64,000 nt of DNA from Xanthobacter sp. NM-25 (GTDB lineage Bacteria; Pseudomonadota; Alphaproteobacteria; Rhizobiales; Xanthobacteraceae). The stretch's first letter is position 1, and each line of letters opens with the position of its first letter. Below, piece by piece: positions 26,588 through 35,986 of this stretch. The position numbers were made by a program, and so were the translations under genes. The notes under the pieces are model-generated. The model saw nothing but the letters and a program-made list of their open reading frames with translations. It was not told the DNA's origin and ran no database searches. The DNA lies in contig NZ_JACBFS010000003.1 in the NCBI RefSeq assembly GCF_022138605.1, positions 310,001 to 374,000 on the forward strand. Direction: 5' to 3'.

Positions 26588-26983
26588 TCAGTGGCGCGCG
26601 GGCCCGTTGCGGGTGGCCTGTCCGCCCGCCGGCAGGGTGAGCCGGGGCCCCTGGAGCGTCACCTTATGAAGTGGAACGTTCTGCAGAGGTGCGTTCGGCA
26701 GCGAGAGGCCGGGCTGGAGCGCATGGTGGGCATTCTGCGCGTCGGTGCCGGCGTGCGGGTTGTGCGCACCATAGCTGGCGATGGGTGCCGCCCAGAGGCG
26801 CTCGCCGCGATGGTCCAGGGCATAGATGCCGACCCAGGCGGCACAGTCACAATCCGCCTCGGCGATTTCCATCGCGAGGTCATGCTCGAAGCAGATGGTT
26901 TCGCCCTCCATCACCCACAGGCCATCATCGGCGCAGGTGAAGGGAACGACCTGGTAAGCACAGACCCGTCTGCGCCACGGCAT
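26588..26983 (-). CDS. Hypothetical protein
   Basis: A 131-residue reading frame I do not recognise. Residues 1-75 look like real protein, with an acidic Cys/Trp-bearing segment (EIAEADCDCAAWVGIYALDH) and no membrane segment. The C-terminal third is low-complexity (HALQPGLSLPNAPLQNVP). AAGG about seven bases before ATG 26983 supports translation. It lies alone between tamB and the antiporter gene, divergent from the latter. Spurious open frames are common at this GC, so confidence is moderate. Confidence 0.5.
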   Translation of the reverse strand: MPWRRRVCAYQVVPFTCADDGLWVMEGETICFEHDLAMEIAEADCDCAAWVGIYALDHRGERLWAAPIASYGAHNPHAGTDAQNAHHALQPGLSLPNAPLQNVPLHKVTLQGPRLTLPAGGQATRNGPARH

Positions 26984-27156
26984 GTCAGCACCCTTGAGAA
27001 CGTGTCCGGCGCGCCCCCAAACACCGTCTCTGGTTGTCCGCAACGACAAGAGCTTACGCGCTGATGCGATGTCGCGCTACTGTCGGCGTGCAATGCGCCG
27101 GGCCCACCGCTCGGGGATGGAGACACGGTCGAGCGTGACGAGGCTTGGGCGAGAGC

Positions 27157-28926
27157 ATGGGTGCAGTGGTCATCTCCAATGTGGTTCTGCTGGTGGTTGC
27201 AGCGCTGCTGGTTGCCGGGACCCTGTCGAGCCTGCTGGCCGCCCGCTTCGGCGCTCCGATTCTGCTGCTGTTCCTGCTCATCGGCGTGCTGGCCGGTGAG
27301 AACGGTCCGGGCGGCATCCATTTCAACGATTATTGGGCCACCTACATGGTGGGGTCGGCGGCGCTGGCGCTGATCCTGTTCGATGGCGGGCTACGCATGC
27401 GCATCGGCGCCATGCGCGGGGCGGTGACGCCGGCACTGCTGCTCGCCACCATCGGCGTGGTGCTCACGGCGGCCCTGGTGGCCCTGGTGGCGGTGCCGCT
27501 GCTCAATCTGTCGCTGCTGGAAGGCTTCCTGGTCGGGGCGGTGGTGGCCTCCACCGATGCCGCCGCCGTGTTCTTCCTCATGCATGCCCAGGGGCTGCAT
27601 CTCGGCCGGCGGGTCGGCTCGGTGATCGAGCTCGAATCCGCCACCAACGATCCGGCGGCGGTGTTCCTCACCGTGCTGCTGGTGGAACTGATCACCAGCG
27701 ATCTCTCCCACCCCGGGCTGGCGGTGGTGCTGGGGGTGTTTCGCGAGCTGGTGGTGGGCGGCGTGCTCGGCGTGGTGGGCGGGGTGCTGCTCGCCTGGCT
27801 CATCAACCGGGTGGATCTGCCCGGCGGGCTGCATCCGGTGCTGGTGGTGGCGGTGGCGGTGCTGCTGTTCGCGGTCACGGCGCTGGCGCACGGCTCCGGC
27901 TTCCTGGCGGTCTTCGTGGCGGGCCTGGTGATGGGCAACCGGCCGGTGCGCGCCATCGCGCCCATCACCGGCTTTCTCAATGCCGTGACCTGGATGTGCC
28001 AGATCGTCATGTTCGTGATGCTGGGCCTCCTCGTCTCGCCCCAGACGTTGCTGGATTATGCGATCCCGGCGCTGGGCGTCGCGGTGTTCCTGATCCTGGT
28101 GGGGCGCCCGCTGGCGGTGTTCCTGTGCCTGGCGCCGTTCCGTTTCTCCAACGCGGAAAAGGCCTTCATCTCCTGGGCCGGATTGCGCGGGGCGGTCTCC
28201 ATCTTCCTCGCCACCATTCCCATGCTGGCGGGCCTTGCCCATGCGGAGGTCTATTTCAACATCGCCTTCACGGTGGTGCTGGTCTCGCTGATCCTGCATG
28301 GCCTCACCATGGTGCCGGCGGCACGGCGCTTCGGCGTCGCGTTGTCCGATCCGCTGCCGGCGGTGCGGCGGTTCGAGATCGACCTGCCGGGGCAGATGGA
28401 GGTGGAGCTGGTGGGCTATCCGGTCACCGCCGGCACGCCGGCCACCGGCAGCGGCCTGCCGGAATGGGCGCGGCTGGTGATGGTGGTGCGCGCCGGCCAG
28501 ACCCTGACACCGGAAGCCGCCGGGCCGCTCGAGCCGGGGGACTACGGCTATATCCTGGCGCCGCCGCAGAAGGTGCATGGGCTCGATCGCCTGTTCCGGC
28601 CCAAGGAAACCCTGGTGCTCGATGACGTGGCCGCCTTTCCGTTCGTGGGCGAGGTGCGGCTCGGCGATCTCGCCGGGCTCTATGGACTGCCGGTGCCGCA
28701 GCAGGAGTGGGCGCTCACCATCGCCGACGCGTTCGCCGATCGCGCCAGCGATCGCGTCGCGCCGGGCATGCGCATCGCCTACGGCCGGGCGGTGATCGAG
28801 GTGCGCGATGTGGACGATGGCCGCGTCACCTGGGCGGTGCTGCGGCTCGAAGGGGGTCGCCTGCGGCGCGGCCTGCATGTGCTGCGCCGGCTGTTCGGTG
28901 AGAGCGCGCCGCTGGATGAGGACTGA
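27157..28926 (+). CDS. Potassium/proton antiporter, NhaP2/CvrA type
   Basis: A 589-residue CPA-family cation/proton antiporter. About 12 transmembrane helices fill residues 1-390, with the conserved ASTDAAAVFF and ELESATNDPAAVFLT in the transport core. A cytoplasmic RCK_C/TrkA_C-type domain (about 400-480) and a CorC_HlyC-type domain (about 490-570) follow, the arrangement of NhaP2/CvrA. The ATG at 27157 is preferred over a TTG at 27145; the Shine-Dalgarno sequence is weak. Ion specificity is inferred from family. Confidence 0.85.
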   Translation: MGAVVISNVVLLVVAALLVAGTLSSLLAARFGAPILLLFLLIGVLAGENGPGGIHFNDYWATYMVGSAALALILFDGGLRMRIGAMRGAVTPALLLATIGVVLTAALVALVAVPLLNLSLLEGFLVGAVVASTDAAAVFFLMHAQGLHLGRRVGSVIELESATNDPAAVFLTVLLVELITSDLSHPGLAVVLGVFRELVVGGVLGVVGGVLLAWLINRVDLPGGLHPVLVVAVAVLLFAVTALAHGSGFLAVFVAGLVMGNRPVRAIAPITGFLNAVTWMCQIVMFVMLGLLVSPQTLLDYAIPALGVAVFLILVGRPLAVFLCLAPFRFSNAEKAFISWAGLRGAVSIFLATIPMLAGLAHAEVYFNIAFTVVLVSLILHGLTMVPAARRFGVALSDPLPAVRRFEIDLPGQMEVELVGYPVTAGTPATGSGLPEWARLVMVVRAGQTLTPEAAGPLEPGDYGYILAPPQKVHGLDRLFRPKETLVLDDVAAFPFVGEVRLGDLAGLYGLPVPQQEWALTIADAFADRASDRVAPGMRIAYGRAVIEVRDVDDGRVTWAVLRLEGGRLRRGLHVLRRLFGESAPLDED

Positions 28927-29021
28927 CGAGGCGCCTTTTTCCCGCCGCGAGGGCACGGCATGGCTGGCGCCGTGCCGGCCTCCGCGTGGCGGGTCGGGCG
29001 ACCGGGAGAGCAGGGAAGGCC

Positions 29022-29312
29022 ATGCGATTGTTCATGCGGCGCCGCGATGGCGCGGACGGCAACCGGGACGCCGCCCGGGCGCTGGCGGACCTGGTGCGCC
29101 AGGCGCTCGAGCTGGAGGAGGAGGCCACGGTTTCGGTGTCCGAGATCTCCTGTGGCGATCCGGCCTGCGGCGGCGCTGAAACGGTGGTGCTGGTGATGCG
29201 GCCCGGGCGGCGCACCGAGGCCGCCAAGGTGCTGATGCCCATGGCGCAGGTGACGCAGGAGGCGCTGCTCGCCGCCCTGAAGCCGCTTTCGGTGCCGGGT
29301 CGGCGCGGTTAG
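29022..29312 (+). CDS. Small conserved protein with a CxDxxC-like motif
   Basis: A 96-residue soluble protein, basic at the N-terminus (MRLFMRRRDGADGNRDAARA), then EISCGDPACGGAETVVLVMR near residues 49-68. Relatives with the same cysteine motif occur across alphaproteobacteria and are sometimes labelled nitrate reductase without clear reason. The two cysteines could bind a metal, but nothing shows it. GGGAAGG just before the ATG supports this start. It follows the antiporter gene by 95 bp on the same strand. Confidence 0.7.
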   Translation: MRLFMRRRDGADGNRDAARALADLVRQALELEEEATVSVSEISCGDPACGGAETVVLVMRPGRRTEAAKVLMPMAQVTQEALLAALKPLSVPGRRG

Positions 29313-29404
29313 CGCCGCTCCGCCCTTTTGTTGCCGCCACGAAGGGGCTAAAGGGCTGGCAGCCGCTCCGTCAGGGGGCGCCGTTTCCGCAGATAGATGC
29401 CGCC

Positions 29405-30586
29405 ATGACCTCCTTTCTCGCCGCGCGTCCGCTGAACCCCATCTATTCGGCGCTGCCCACCACCATTTTCGAGGTGATGTCCCAACTCGCCCGCACCCAT
29501 GAGGCGGTGAACCTGGGGCAGGGCTTTCCGGACGACCCCGGGCCGCTGGACGTGCGCCAGAAGGCGGCCGATGCGGTGGTGAACGGCTGGAACCAGTATC
29601 CGCCGATGATGGGGCTGCCCGAGCTGCGCCAGGCCGCCGCCGCCCATTTCCAACGCTGGCAGGGGCTCTCGCTCGATCCCGAGACCGAGGTGATGGTGAC
29701 TTCGGGGGCCACCGAGGCCCTGGCCGGCGCGCTGCTCGCGCTGATCGAGCCCGGTGACGAGGTGGTTCTGTTCCAGCCGCTTTATGATGCCTATCTGCCG
29801 CTGGTGCAGCGGGCCGGCGGCATTGCCAGGCTGGTGCGCCTGGAGCCGCCCCACTGGACCATCACCGAGGAGAAGCTGGCGGCCGCCTTCTCCGATCGCA
29901 CCAAGCTGGTGCTGCTCAACAATCCGCAGAACCCCACCGGCGTGGTGCACAGCCGCGAGGAGCTGCAGCGGGTGGCGGATTTCTGTCAGCGCTTCGGTGC
30001 CTATGCGGTGTGCGACGAAGTGTGGGAGCACGTCATCTTCGACGGGCGGGTGTTCGAGAGCATGATGGCCCTGCCGGGCATGCGTGAGCGCACCGTGAAG
30101 ATTTCTTCCGCCGGCAAGATCTTCGGCATGACCGGCTGGAAGGTGGGGCTGGTGTTGGCCGCGCCGCCGCTGATGAAGGTGTTGTCCAAGGCCCACCAGT
30201 TCCTCACCTTCACCACGCCGCCGAACCTGCAGGCCGCGGTGGCCTATGGGCTCGGCAAGGAAGACGCCTATTTCACCACTATGCGGGCGGGCCTGCAGCG
30301 CTCGCGCGACCGGCTGGCGGATGGCCTCGCGGGCCTCGGCTTCCGGGTGCTGCCCTCGGCCGGCACCTATTTCCTCAACATCGACCTCTCGGCCCATTCC
30401 AATACGCCCGACGACGAGTCCTTCTGTCTCGATCTGGTGAAGACCCACGGCGTCGCCACCATCCCGGTTTCCGCTTTCTATGCGGATGACGCGGTGCGCT
30501 CCGTGGTGCGGTTCTGCTTTGCCAAGACCGACGCCACCATCGATCGCGCGCTGGAGCGCCTTGCCCGCGTGCGGCTGGCGGCCTGA
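29405..30586 (+). CDS. Class I/II PLP-dependent aminotransferase
   Basis: A 393-residue fold-type I aminotransferase. The Schiff-base lysine is Lys238 in SSAGKIFGMTGWKVG; NNPQNPTG (172-179) and CDEVWEH (203-209) hold cofactor contacts. The N-terminal NLGQGFPDDPGP is typical of the kynurenine / methionine / N-succinyldiaminopimelate aminotransferase group, so the substrate cannot be settled from sequence. It stands alone between the small conserved gene and the RND operon. An inverted repeat at 30669-30687 follows its 3' end. Confidence 0.85.
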   Translation: MTSFLAARPLNPIYSALPTTIFEVMSQLARTHEAVNLGQGFPDDPGPLDVRQKAADAVVNGWNQYPPMMGLPELRQAAAAHFQRWQGLSLDPETEVMVTSGATEALAGALLALIEPGDEVVLFQPLYDAYLPLVQRAGGIARLVRLEPPHWTITEEKLAAAFSDRTKLVLLNNPQNPTGVVHSREELQRVADFCQRFGAYAVCDEVWEHVIFDGRVFESMMALPGMRERTVKISSAGKIFGMTGWKVGLVLAAPPLMKVLSKAHQFLTFTTPPNLQAAVAYGLGKEDAYFTTMRAGLQRSRDRLADGLAGLGFRVLPSAGTYFLNIDLSAHSNTPDDESFCLDLVKTHGVATIPVSAFYADDAVRSVVRFCFAKTDATIDRALERLARVRLAA

Positions 30587-30668
30587 GGCGCCTGGCGGCT
30601 CTCTCGCGGTTCAGGCGATCACGGAAACGTCAACGCGCCGCGTTCGCCGTGTATTCGACTTCAATTCT

Positions 30669-30687
30669 GTCCAAACCTTAATTGGAC
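30669..30687. promoter_or_regulatory. Perfect inverted repeat before the RND efflux operon
   Basis: GTCCAA (30669-30674) and TTGGAC (30682-30687) are perfect complements separated by 7 bp, 62 bp before the membrane-fusion gene. The size and place fit an operator for a dimeric regulator such as a TetR- or LysR-type protein. No regulator gene is adjacent. Confidence 0.45.
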
Positions 30688-30748
30688 CCGGTGCAGAGAG
30701 TGTCGTTGCATCGCAGCGATTGCGACAGGCGGCGGGATCGAGGGTGGC

Positions 30749-31897
30749 ATGACGAGCGAAGGGCGTAGGCGCGGGCGCGTGGTTCTGGCCGTGGTGACCC
30801 TGGCGGTCGCCGGCGGTGGCGCCTGGCTCTGGCAGGATAAGCCGTGGTTGGCGAAGGCCCCGACCGAGTCGGCCGCCGGCCGGCCGCGCGAGGTGGCGGT
30901 GCTGGTGGGCGCCGCCACGCGCAAGCCCATGCCGGTGCGGGTGGAGGCCCTCGGCACGGTCGAGGCCATGGTGACGGTGCCGGTGCGCTCGCGGGTCGCC
31001 GCCGAGGTGGAGAAGGTCGCCTTTGCCGATGGCGCCACCGTCGCCGCCGGGGACCTGCTGTTCGAGCTGGATTCCCGGGTGATCGACGCGCAGATCCGGC
31101 AGGCCGAGGCCACCCTGGCCAAGGATCGGGTGCAATTGGAGAAGGCGCGCCGCGACGTGGAGCGCTATTCAGGGCTGGTGACCCGCGCGGCCATCTCCCA
31201 GGTGCAGCTGGACGACGCCAAGACCACCGCCGATGTGCAGCAGGCGACGGTGGACCAGGACGAGGCCAACCTGCAGTCCCTCAAGGTGCAGCGGGGCTAT
31301 TACGAGATCCGCTCGCCGGTCACCGGGCGCATCGGCGTGGCGGCAGCGCGGGCCGGCACGGTGATCCGCGTCGACGACACCCTGGCCACGGTGCGCCAGC
31401 TCAAGCCCATCTATGTCGCCTTCGGCCTGCCGGAACGCTACATCAACGATCTGCGCACGGCGCAGAATGCCCAGGTGGCCATCACCCTGCAGGGGTCGGG
31501 CGAGACCATCGGCGGGGGCCGGGTGGCGGTGATCGACAATACGGTGGATCCGCAGACCGGCACCCTCACCGCCCGGGCGGTGTTTGCCAATGCCGATGAG
31601 CGCCTGTGGCCCGGCACCCTCGGCGCCGTCACGGTAACCCTGCGCACCGAGCCGGACGTGGTGGTGGTGCCATCGGAGGCGGTGCAATCGGGCCAGAGCG
31701 GCCCCTTCGTGTTCGTGGTGGAAGATGGCGCCGCGCGGGTGCGCCCGGTGGTCGTGGCGCGCACGGTGGATGGCGAAAGCGTGATTGCCAAGGGCCTGGA
31801 GGGCACCGAAACGGTGGTGATCGACGGGCAATTGTCCCTGCGGGAGGGCAGCCGGGTGCGCGTGAAGCGGCCGGCGACGCCCGTGGCCGGGAGCTGA
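30749..31897 (+). CDS. RND efflux periplasmic adaptor (membrane-fusion protein)
   Basis: A 382-residue MdtA-like adaptor. A signal-anchor at residues 8-26 is followed by a lipoyl half (ALGTVEAMVTVPVRSRVAAE), a helical hairpin (about 105-160), the second lipoyl half with YEIRSPVTGRIG and a beta-barrel domain. Such proteins link the inner-membrane pump to an outer-membrane channel. No outer-membrane factor gene is in the operon, so a TolC-like protein must come from elsewhere. Four bases separate it from the pump gene. Confidence 0.9.
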   Translation: MTSEGRRRGRVVLAVVTLAVAGGGAWLWQDKPWLAKAPTESAAGRPREVAVLVGAATRKPMPVRVEALGTVEAMVTVPVRSRVAAEVEKVAFADGATVAAGDLLFELDSRVIDAQIRQAEATLAKDRVQLEKARRDVERYSGLVTRAAISQVQLDDAKTTADVQQATVDQDEANLQSLKVQRGYYEIRSPVTGRIGVAAARAGTVIRVDDTLATVRQLKPIYVAFGLPERYINDLRTAQNAQVAITLQGSGETIGGGRVAVIDNTVDPQTGTLTARAVFANADERLWPGTLGAVTVTLRTEPDVVVVPSEAVQSGQSGPFVFVVEDGAARVRPVVVARTVDGESVIAKGLEGTETVVIDGQLSLREGSRVRVKRPATPVAGS

Positions 31898-31901
31898 CGC
31901 C

Positions 31902-34900
31902 ATGTTCGCCGAACTGTGCATCCGCCGGCCGGTGATGACCACGCTGATGATGGTGGCGCTGGTGGTGGCGGGGCTGTTCGCCTATCGCCAGCTGCCGGTG
32001 GCGGCGCTGCCGCGGGTGGATTTTCCCACCATCACCATTTCCGCGTCCCTGCCCGGAGCCAGCCCCGAGACCATGGCGACGGCGGTGGCGACCCCCATCG
32101 AGCGGCAGCTCGCCACCATCGCCGGCATCACCTCGCTTACCTCGTCCAGCACCCAGGGCGCCACCTCCATCACCGTCCAGTTCGATCTCAACCGCAGCAT
32201 CGACGACGCGGCGCTGGACGTGCAGTCCGCCCTCTCGGTGGCCCAGCGCCAGCTGCCGGACGAGATGACGACGCCGCCGAGCTTCCGTAAGGTCAACCCA
32301 GCCGACGCGCCGGTGCTGCTGCTGGCGGTCTCCTCCGCCACGCTGCCCCTTTCGGCGGTGAATGAATATGCCGATACGCTGATCGGCCAGCAGATCTCGC
32401 AATTGCCCGGCGTGGCCCAGGTGCAGATCTACGGGGCGCAGAAATATGCGGTGCGGATCCGGGTGGATCCGGCGGCCGCGGCGGCGCGCAACATTTCCGC
32501 CGCCGATATCCAGAGCGCGGTGCAGGCGGCGGCCTCCAACACGCCCATCGGTGTGCTGTCCGGGCCGAAGCAGACCTTCACCATCGACATGGGCACGGCC
32601 AGCGCCAGCGCCGACCACTTCCGGCGCCTGGTGGTGGCCTGGCGCAACGGCGCGCCCGTGCGCCTCGACGAGATCGCCCGCGTCAGCGACGGGGTGGAGA
32701 ACGAGCGCGTGGCGAGCTGGTTCAACGATGATCGCTCCATCATCGTCGCCATCGTCCGCCAGCCCGATGCCAATACGGTGGCAGTGGTGGACGAGGTGAA
32801 GGCGCGTCTGCCCGCGTTCCGCGCCCAGCTGCCGGCGTCCGTCGACATCAACGTGCTGATGGATCGCTCGGTGTCCATCCGCGAGGCGGTGGCCGACGTG
32901 CAGAAGACGCTGTTCGAGGCCATCGTCCTGGTGGTTCTGGTGATCTTCCTGTTCCTGCGCAACGTGCGCGCCACCATCGTGCCGTCACTGGCGCTGCCCT
33001 TGTCGATCATCGCCACCTTCGCGGCCATGTGGGTGTTCGGCTATTCCATCAACAACATGACGCTGCTGGCGCTCACCTTGTGCGTCGGCTTCGTGGTGGA
33101 TGACGCCATCGTGGTGCTGGAGAACATCTACCGGCACGTGGAAGAGGGCATGACGCCGTTCCGCGCCGCTATTCTCGGCGCGCGGGAAATCGGCTTCACC
33201 ATCATTTCCATGACCCTGTCGCTGGTGGCGGTGTTCATCCCGGTGCTGTTCATGGGTGGCGTGGTGGGGCGCATCTTCCGCGAGTTCGCGGTGACCATTT
33301 CGGTGGCGATCCTGGTGTCGGGCTTCGTCTCCCTCACCCTCACCCCCATGCTCTGCGCCCGGGTGCTCAAGGCGCCCGACCATGGCCGCCGGCCGAACCT
33401 GTTCTTCCGCATCACCGAGCGCATGTTCGAGGCCTGGCTCGCGGCCTATCGCATCAGCCTCGACGCCGTGCTGCGGCACCGTTTCCGGATGCTGATGGTG
33501 ACGTTCGCCACGGTGGGCCTGTCGGCCTATCTCTATGTGGTCATCCCCAAGGGCTTCTTCCCGCAGGAGGACAACGGCTTCATCACCGGCACCGTGGAAA
33601 CCGCCACCGACACCTCGTTCGACGCCATGGTGGAGCATCAAAAGCAGGTGGCGGCGGCGGTGCGGCAGGATCCCAACGTGGCCTATCTGGTCTCCACCGC
33701 CGGCGCCACCGGCAACAGCCGCACCGGCAATACCGGACGGCTGTTCATCTCCCTCAAGCCGCGCGCCGAGCGCACGGCGTCCGCCAACGGCGTGATCCAG
33801 GACCTGCGGCGGCGGGTGGCGCAGGTGCCGGGGGTGAAGGTGTTCTTCCAGCCGGTGCAGAACATCAACGTGGGCGGCGTCGCCTCCAAAAGTCAGTTCC
33901 AGTACACCTTGCAGAGTTCCGACACCAAGGCGCTCTATGCCGGCGCCGAGCAGATGGAGCAGGCCATCGCCAAGCTGCCCGGCCTGCGGGACGTGACCAG
34001 CGATCTTGAGATCTCCAATCCGCAGCTGACCATCGACCTCGACAAGGACAAGGCGGCGGCCCTGGGCATTACCGAGCAGATGCTGCGGGATGCGCTCTAC
34101 ACCCAGTTCGGCACCCGGCAGGTGGCCACCCTTTACACCCCCACCAACCAGTATGCGGTGATCGCCGAGGTGCAGCCGCGCTTCCAGCGCGATGCCGCCG
34201 ATCTCAGCCGGGTCTATCTGCGCACCGCGTCGGGCGCGGTGGTGCCGTTGGAGACGGTGGCTGACATCCGCCGCACAGTGGGTCCGCTCTCGGTCGCCCA
34301 CCAGCAGCAGCAGCCGGCGGTGACCATCTCCTTCAACCTAGCGCCGGGCACCTCCCTGGGGCAGGCGGTGGAGGAGATCAGCCAGGCGGAGCGCAGCGTG
34401 GGCCTGCCGGCCTCCATCATTACCGGCTTCAAGGGCACCGCGCAGGTGTTCCAGGATGCGCTGGGCAATCAGGTGCTGCTGATCCTGGCCGCGGTGCTGG
34501 TGATCTACATGGTGCTGGGGGTGCTCTATGAGAGCTTTATCCACCCGCTGACCATCCTCTCCGGCCTGCCGTCCGCCGGCATCGGCGCGCTGGTGACGCT
34601 GATGGTGGCCGGCATGGAATTGTCGGTGATCGCCATCATCGGCATCATCATGCTGGTGGGCATCGTGAAGAAGAACGCCATCATGATGATCGACGTAGCC
34701 CTGGTGCGCCGCCGCGCCGGCGCCAGCGCCCATGACGCCATCCGCGAGGCGGCGCTGCTGCGGTTTCGGCCGATCATGATGACCACCCTTGCCGCCATCT
34801 TCGGTGTGCTGCCCATCGCTTTGGGCGCGGGGGCGGGATCGGAGCTGCGCCAGCCGCTGGGCGTGGCGGTGGTGGGCGGCCTGCTGGTGTCGCAGCTGCT

Positions 34901-35039
34901 TACCCTGTTCATCACCCCGGTGGTCTATCTCTATCTCGACAAGCTCGACACCCGCGTGCACCACGCCATTTCCGGCCGGCACGAGGCGAGCGAGACGCCA
35001 CCCCTGCAGCCGCCACAACCCCGCGCCGCGGCCGAATAG
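31902..35039 (+). CDS. RND efflux transporter permease (AcrB/MdtB family)
   Basis: A 1045-residue proton-driven exporter with the RND layout: TM1, a large periplasmic loop, TM2-6, TM7, a second loop, TM8-12. Hallmarks are FAELCIRRPVMTTLMMVAL at the start, the TM4 segment LTLCVGFVVDDAIVVLENI with the paired aspartates of the proton relay, and GIVKKNAIMMIDVAL in the C-terminal half. It acts with the adaptor just upstream. Substrates cannot be predicted; the sequence is closest to the multidrug (HAE1) branch. Confidence 0.92.
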   Translation: MFAELCIRRPVMTTLMMVALVVAGLFAYRQLPVAALPRVDFPTITISASLPGASPETMATAVATPIERQLATIAGITSLTSSSTQGATSITVQFDLNRSIDDAALDVQSALSVAQRQLPDEMTTPPSFRKVNPADAPVLLLAVSSATLPLSAVNEYADTLIGQQISQLPGVAQVQIYGAQKYAVRIRVDPAAAAARNISAADIQSAVQAAASNTPIGVLSGPKQTFTIDMGTASASADHFRRLVVAWRNGAPVRLDEIARVSDGVENERVASWFNDDRSIIVAIVRQPDANTVAVVDEVKARLPAFRAQLPASVDINVLMDRSVSIREAVADVQKTLFEAIVLVVLVIFLFLRNVRATIVPSLALPLSIIATFAAMWVFGYSINNMTLLALTLCVGFVVDDAIVVLENIYRHVEEGMTPFRAAILGAREIGFTIISMTLSLVAVFIPVLFMGGVVGRIFREFAVTISVAILVSGFVSLTLTPMLCARVLKAPDHGRRPNLFFRITERMFEAWLAAYRISLDAVLRHRFRMLMVTFATVGLSAYLYVVIPKGFFPQEDNGFITGTVETATDTSFDAMVEHQKQVAAAVRQDPNVAYLVSTAGATGNSRTGNTGRLFISLKPRAERTASANGVIQDLRRRVAQVPGVKVFFQPVQNINVGGVASKSQFQYTLQSSDTKALYAGAEQMEQAIAKLPGLRDVTSDLEISNPQLTIDLDKDKAAALGITEQMLRDALYTQFGTRQVATLYTPTNQYAVIAEVQPRFQRDAADLSRVYLRTASGAVVPLETVADIRRTVGPLSVAHQQQQPAVTISFNLAPGTSLGQAVEEISQAERSVGLPASIITGFKGTAQVFQDALGNQVLLILAAVLVIYMVLGVLYESFIHPLTILSGLPSAGIGALVTLMVAGMELSVIAIIGIIMLVGIVKKNAIMMIDVALVRRRAGASAHDAIREAALLRFRPIMMTTLAAIFGVLPIALGAGAGSELRQPLGVAVVGGLLVSQLLTLFITPVVYLYLDKLDTRVHHAISGRHEASETPPLQPPQPRAAAE

Positions 35040-35067
35040 GCCGCCCGCCCGCCCGGTCGCTGCGCAG

Positions 35068-35898
35068 CTAGAAGCGCTCGGGCACCCGGTGGCGGATGGC
35101 GGGGCTTGCCTGCGCATCATGGATGACGCCGCGCTCGGGCAGCCTGATCGTCTCCCGCGGCACTGCCTGATAGGGCACCTGGGACAAGAGATGGGAGATG
35201 ATGTTGAGGCGGGTGCGCTTCTTGTCGTCGGAAAAGGCCACGTACCAGGGGGCCCAGGGCGTATCGGTCGCGGCCAGCATCTCGTCGCGGGCGCGGGAAT
35301 ACTCATCCCAGCGCGAATAGGATTCGATATCCATGGGCGAGAGCTTCCACACCTTGCGCGGATCGTCGATGCGCGATTCCATGCGCCGGGTCTGCTCGGC
35401 TGGAGAGACTTCCAGCCAGTATTTCAGCAGGATGATGCCGGATTCCACCATGGCCCGCTCCACCAGCGGGGCGCCGGTAAGGAACTTGCGGGCCTGCTCC
35501 TCGCTACAGAATCCCATCACCCGCTCAACACCGGCGCGATTGTACCAGGAGCGATCGAAGATGACGATTTCGCCCGCCGCCGGCAGGTGCGGCACGTAGC
35601 GCTGGATGAACATCTGGGATTTTTCCCGCTCGGTGGGCGGGGGCAGGGCCACCACGCGGAACACCCGCGGGCTCACCCGTTCCATGATGGCCTTGATGAC
35701 GCCACCCTTGCCGGCCCCGTCACGGCCCTCGAAGAGGATGCAGATCTTGGCCCCGGTCTGCTTGGCCCAGATCTGCAGCTTGACCAGCTCGGCATGGAGC
35801 GCCTTGAGCTCGCCTTCATAGGCCTTGCGCTTCAGCGGCTCCGGATGGCCCGCTTGCGGATGATCGGCCTGCTCCGGATGCTTCGCGTCGTGACCCAT
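35068..35898 (-). CDS. ppk2: Polyphosphate kinase 2
   Basis: A 276-residue PPK2-family enzyme that moves phosphate between polyphosphate and nucleotides. Walker A FEGRDGAGKGG covers residues 57-66, the lid region has DRSWYNRAGVERVMGF, and a DPRKVWKLSPMDIES segment is typical of class I PPK2. The His-rich N-terminal 20 residues are outside the domain. It converges with the RND pump gene and is preceded, on the same strand, by an unknown gene 88 bp upstream. Confidence 0.92.
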   Translation of the reverse strand: MGHDAKHPEQADHPQAGHPEPLKRKAYEGELKALHAELVKLQIWAKQTGAKICILFEGRDGAGKGGVIKAIMERVSPRVFRVVALPPPTEREKSQMFIQRYVPHLPAAGEIVIFDRSWYNRAGVERVMGFCSEEQARKFLTGAPLVERAMVESGIILLKYWLEVSPAEQTRRMESRIDDPRKVWKLSPMDIESYSRWDEYSRARDEMLAATDTPWAPWYVAFSDDKKRTRLNIISHLLSQVPYQAVPRETIRLPERGVIHDAQASPAIRHRVPERF

Positions 35899-35986
35899 GA
35901 TGTCCCCCCCTGGGCGCCCGCCGCGGCGCCGGTGGCGCGGCGGGCTTGTGGTGGTGCGGGCGCCGGTCCGGGGCCCGGAGACAGGC

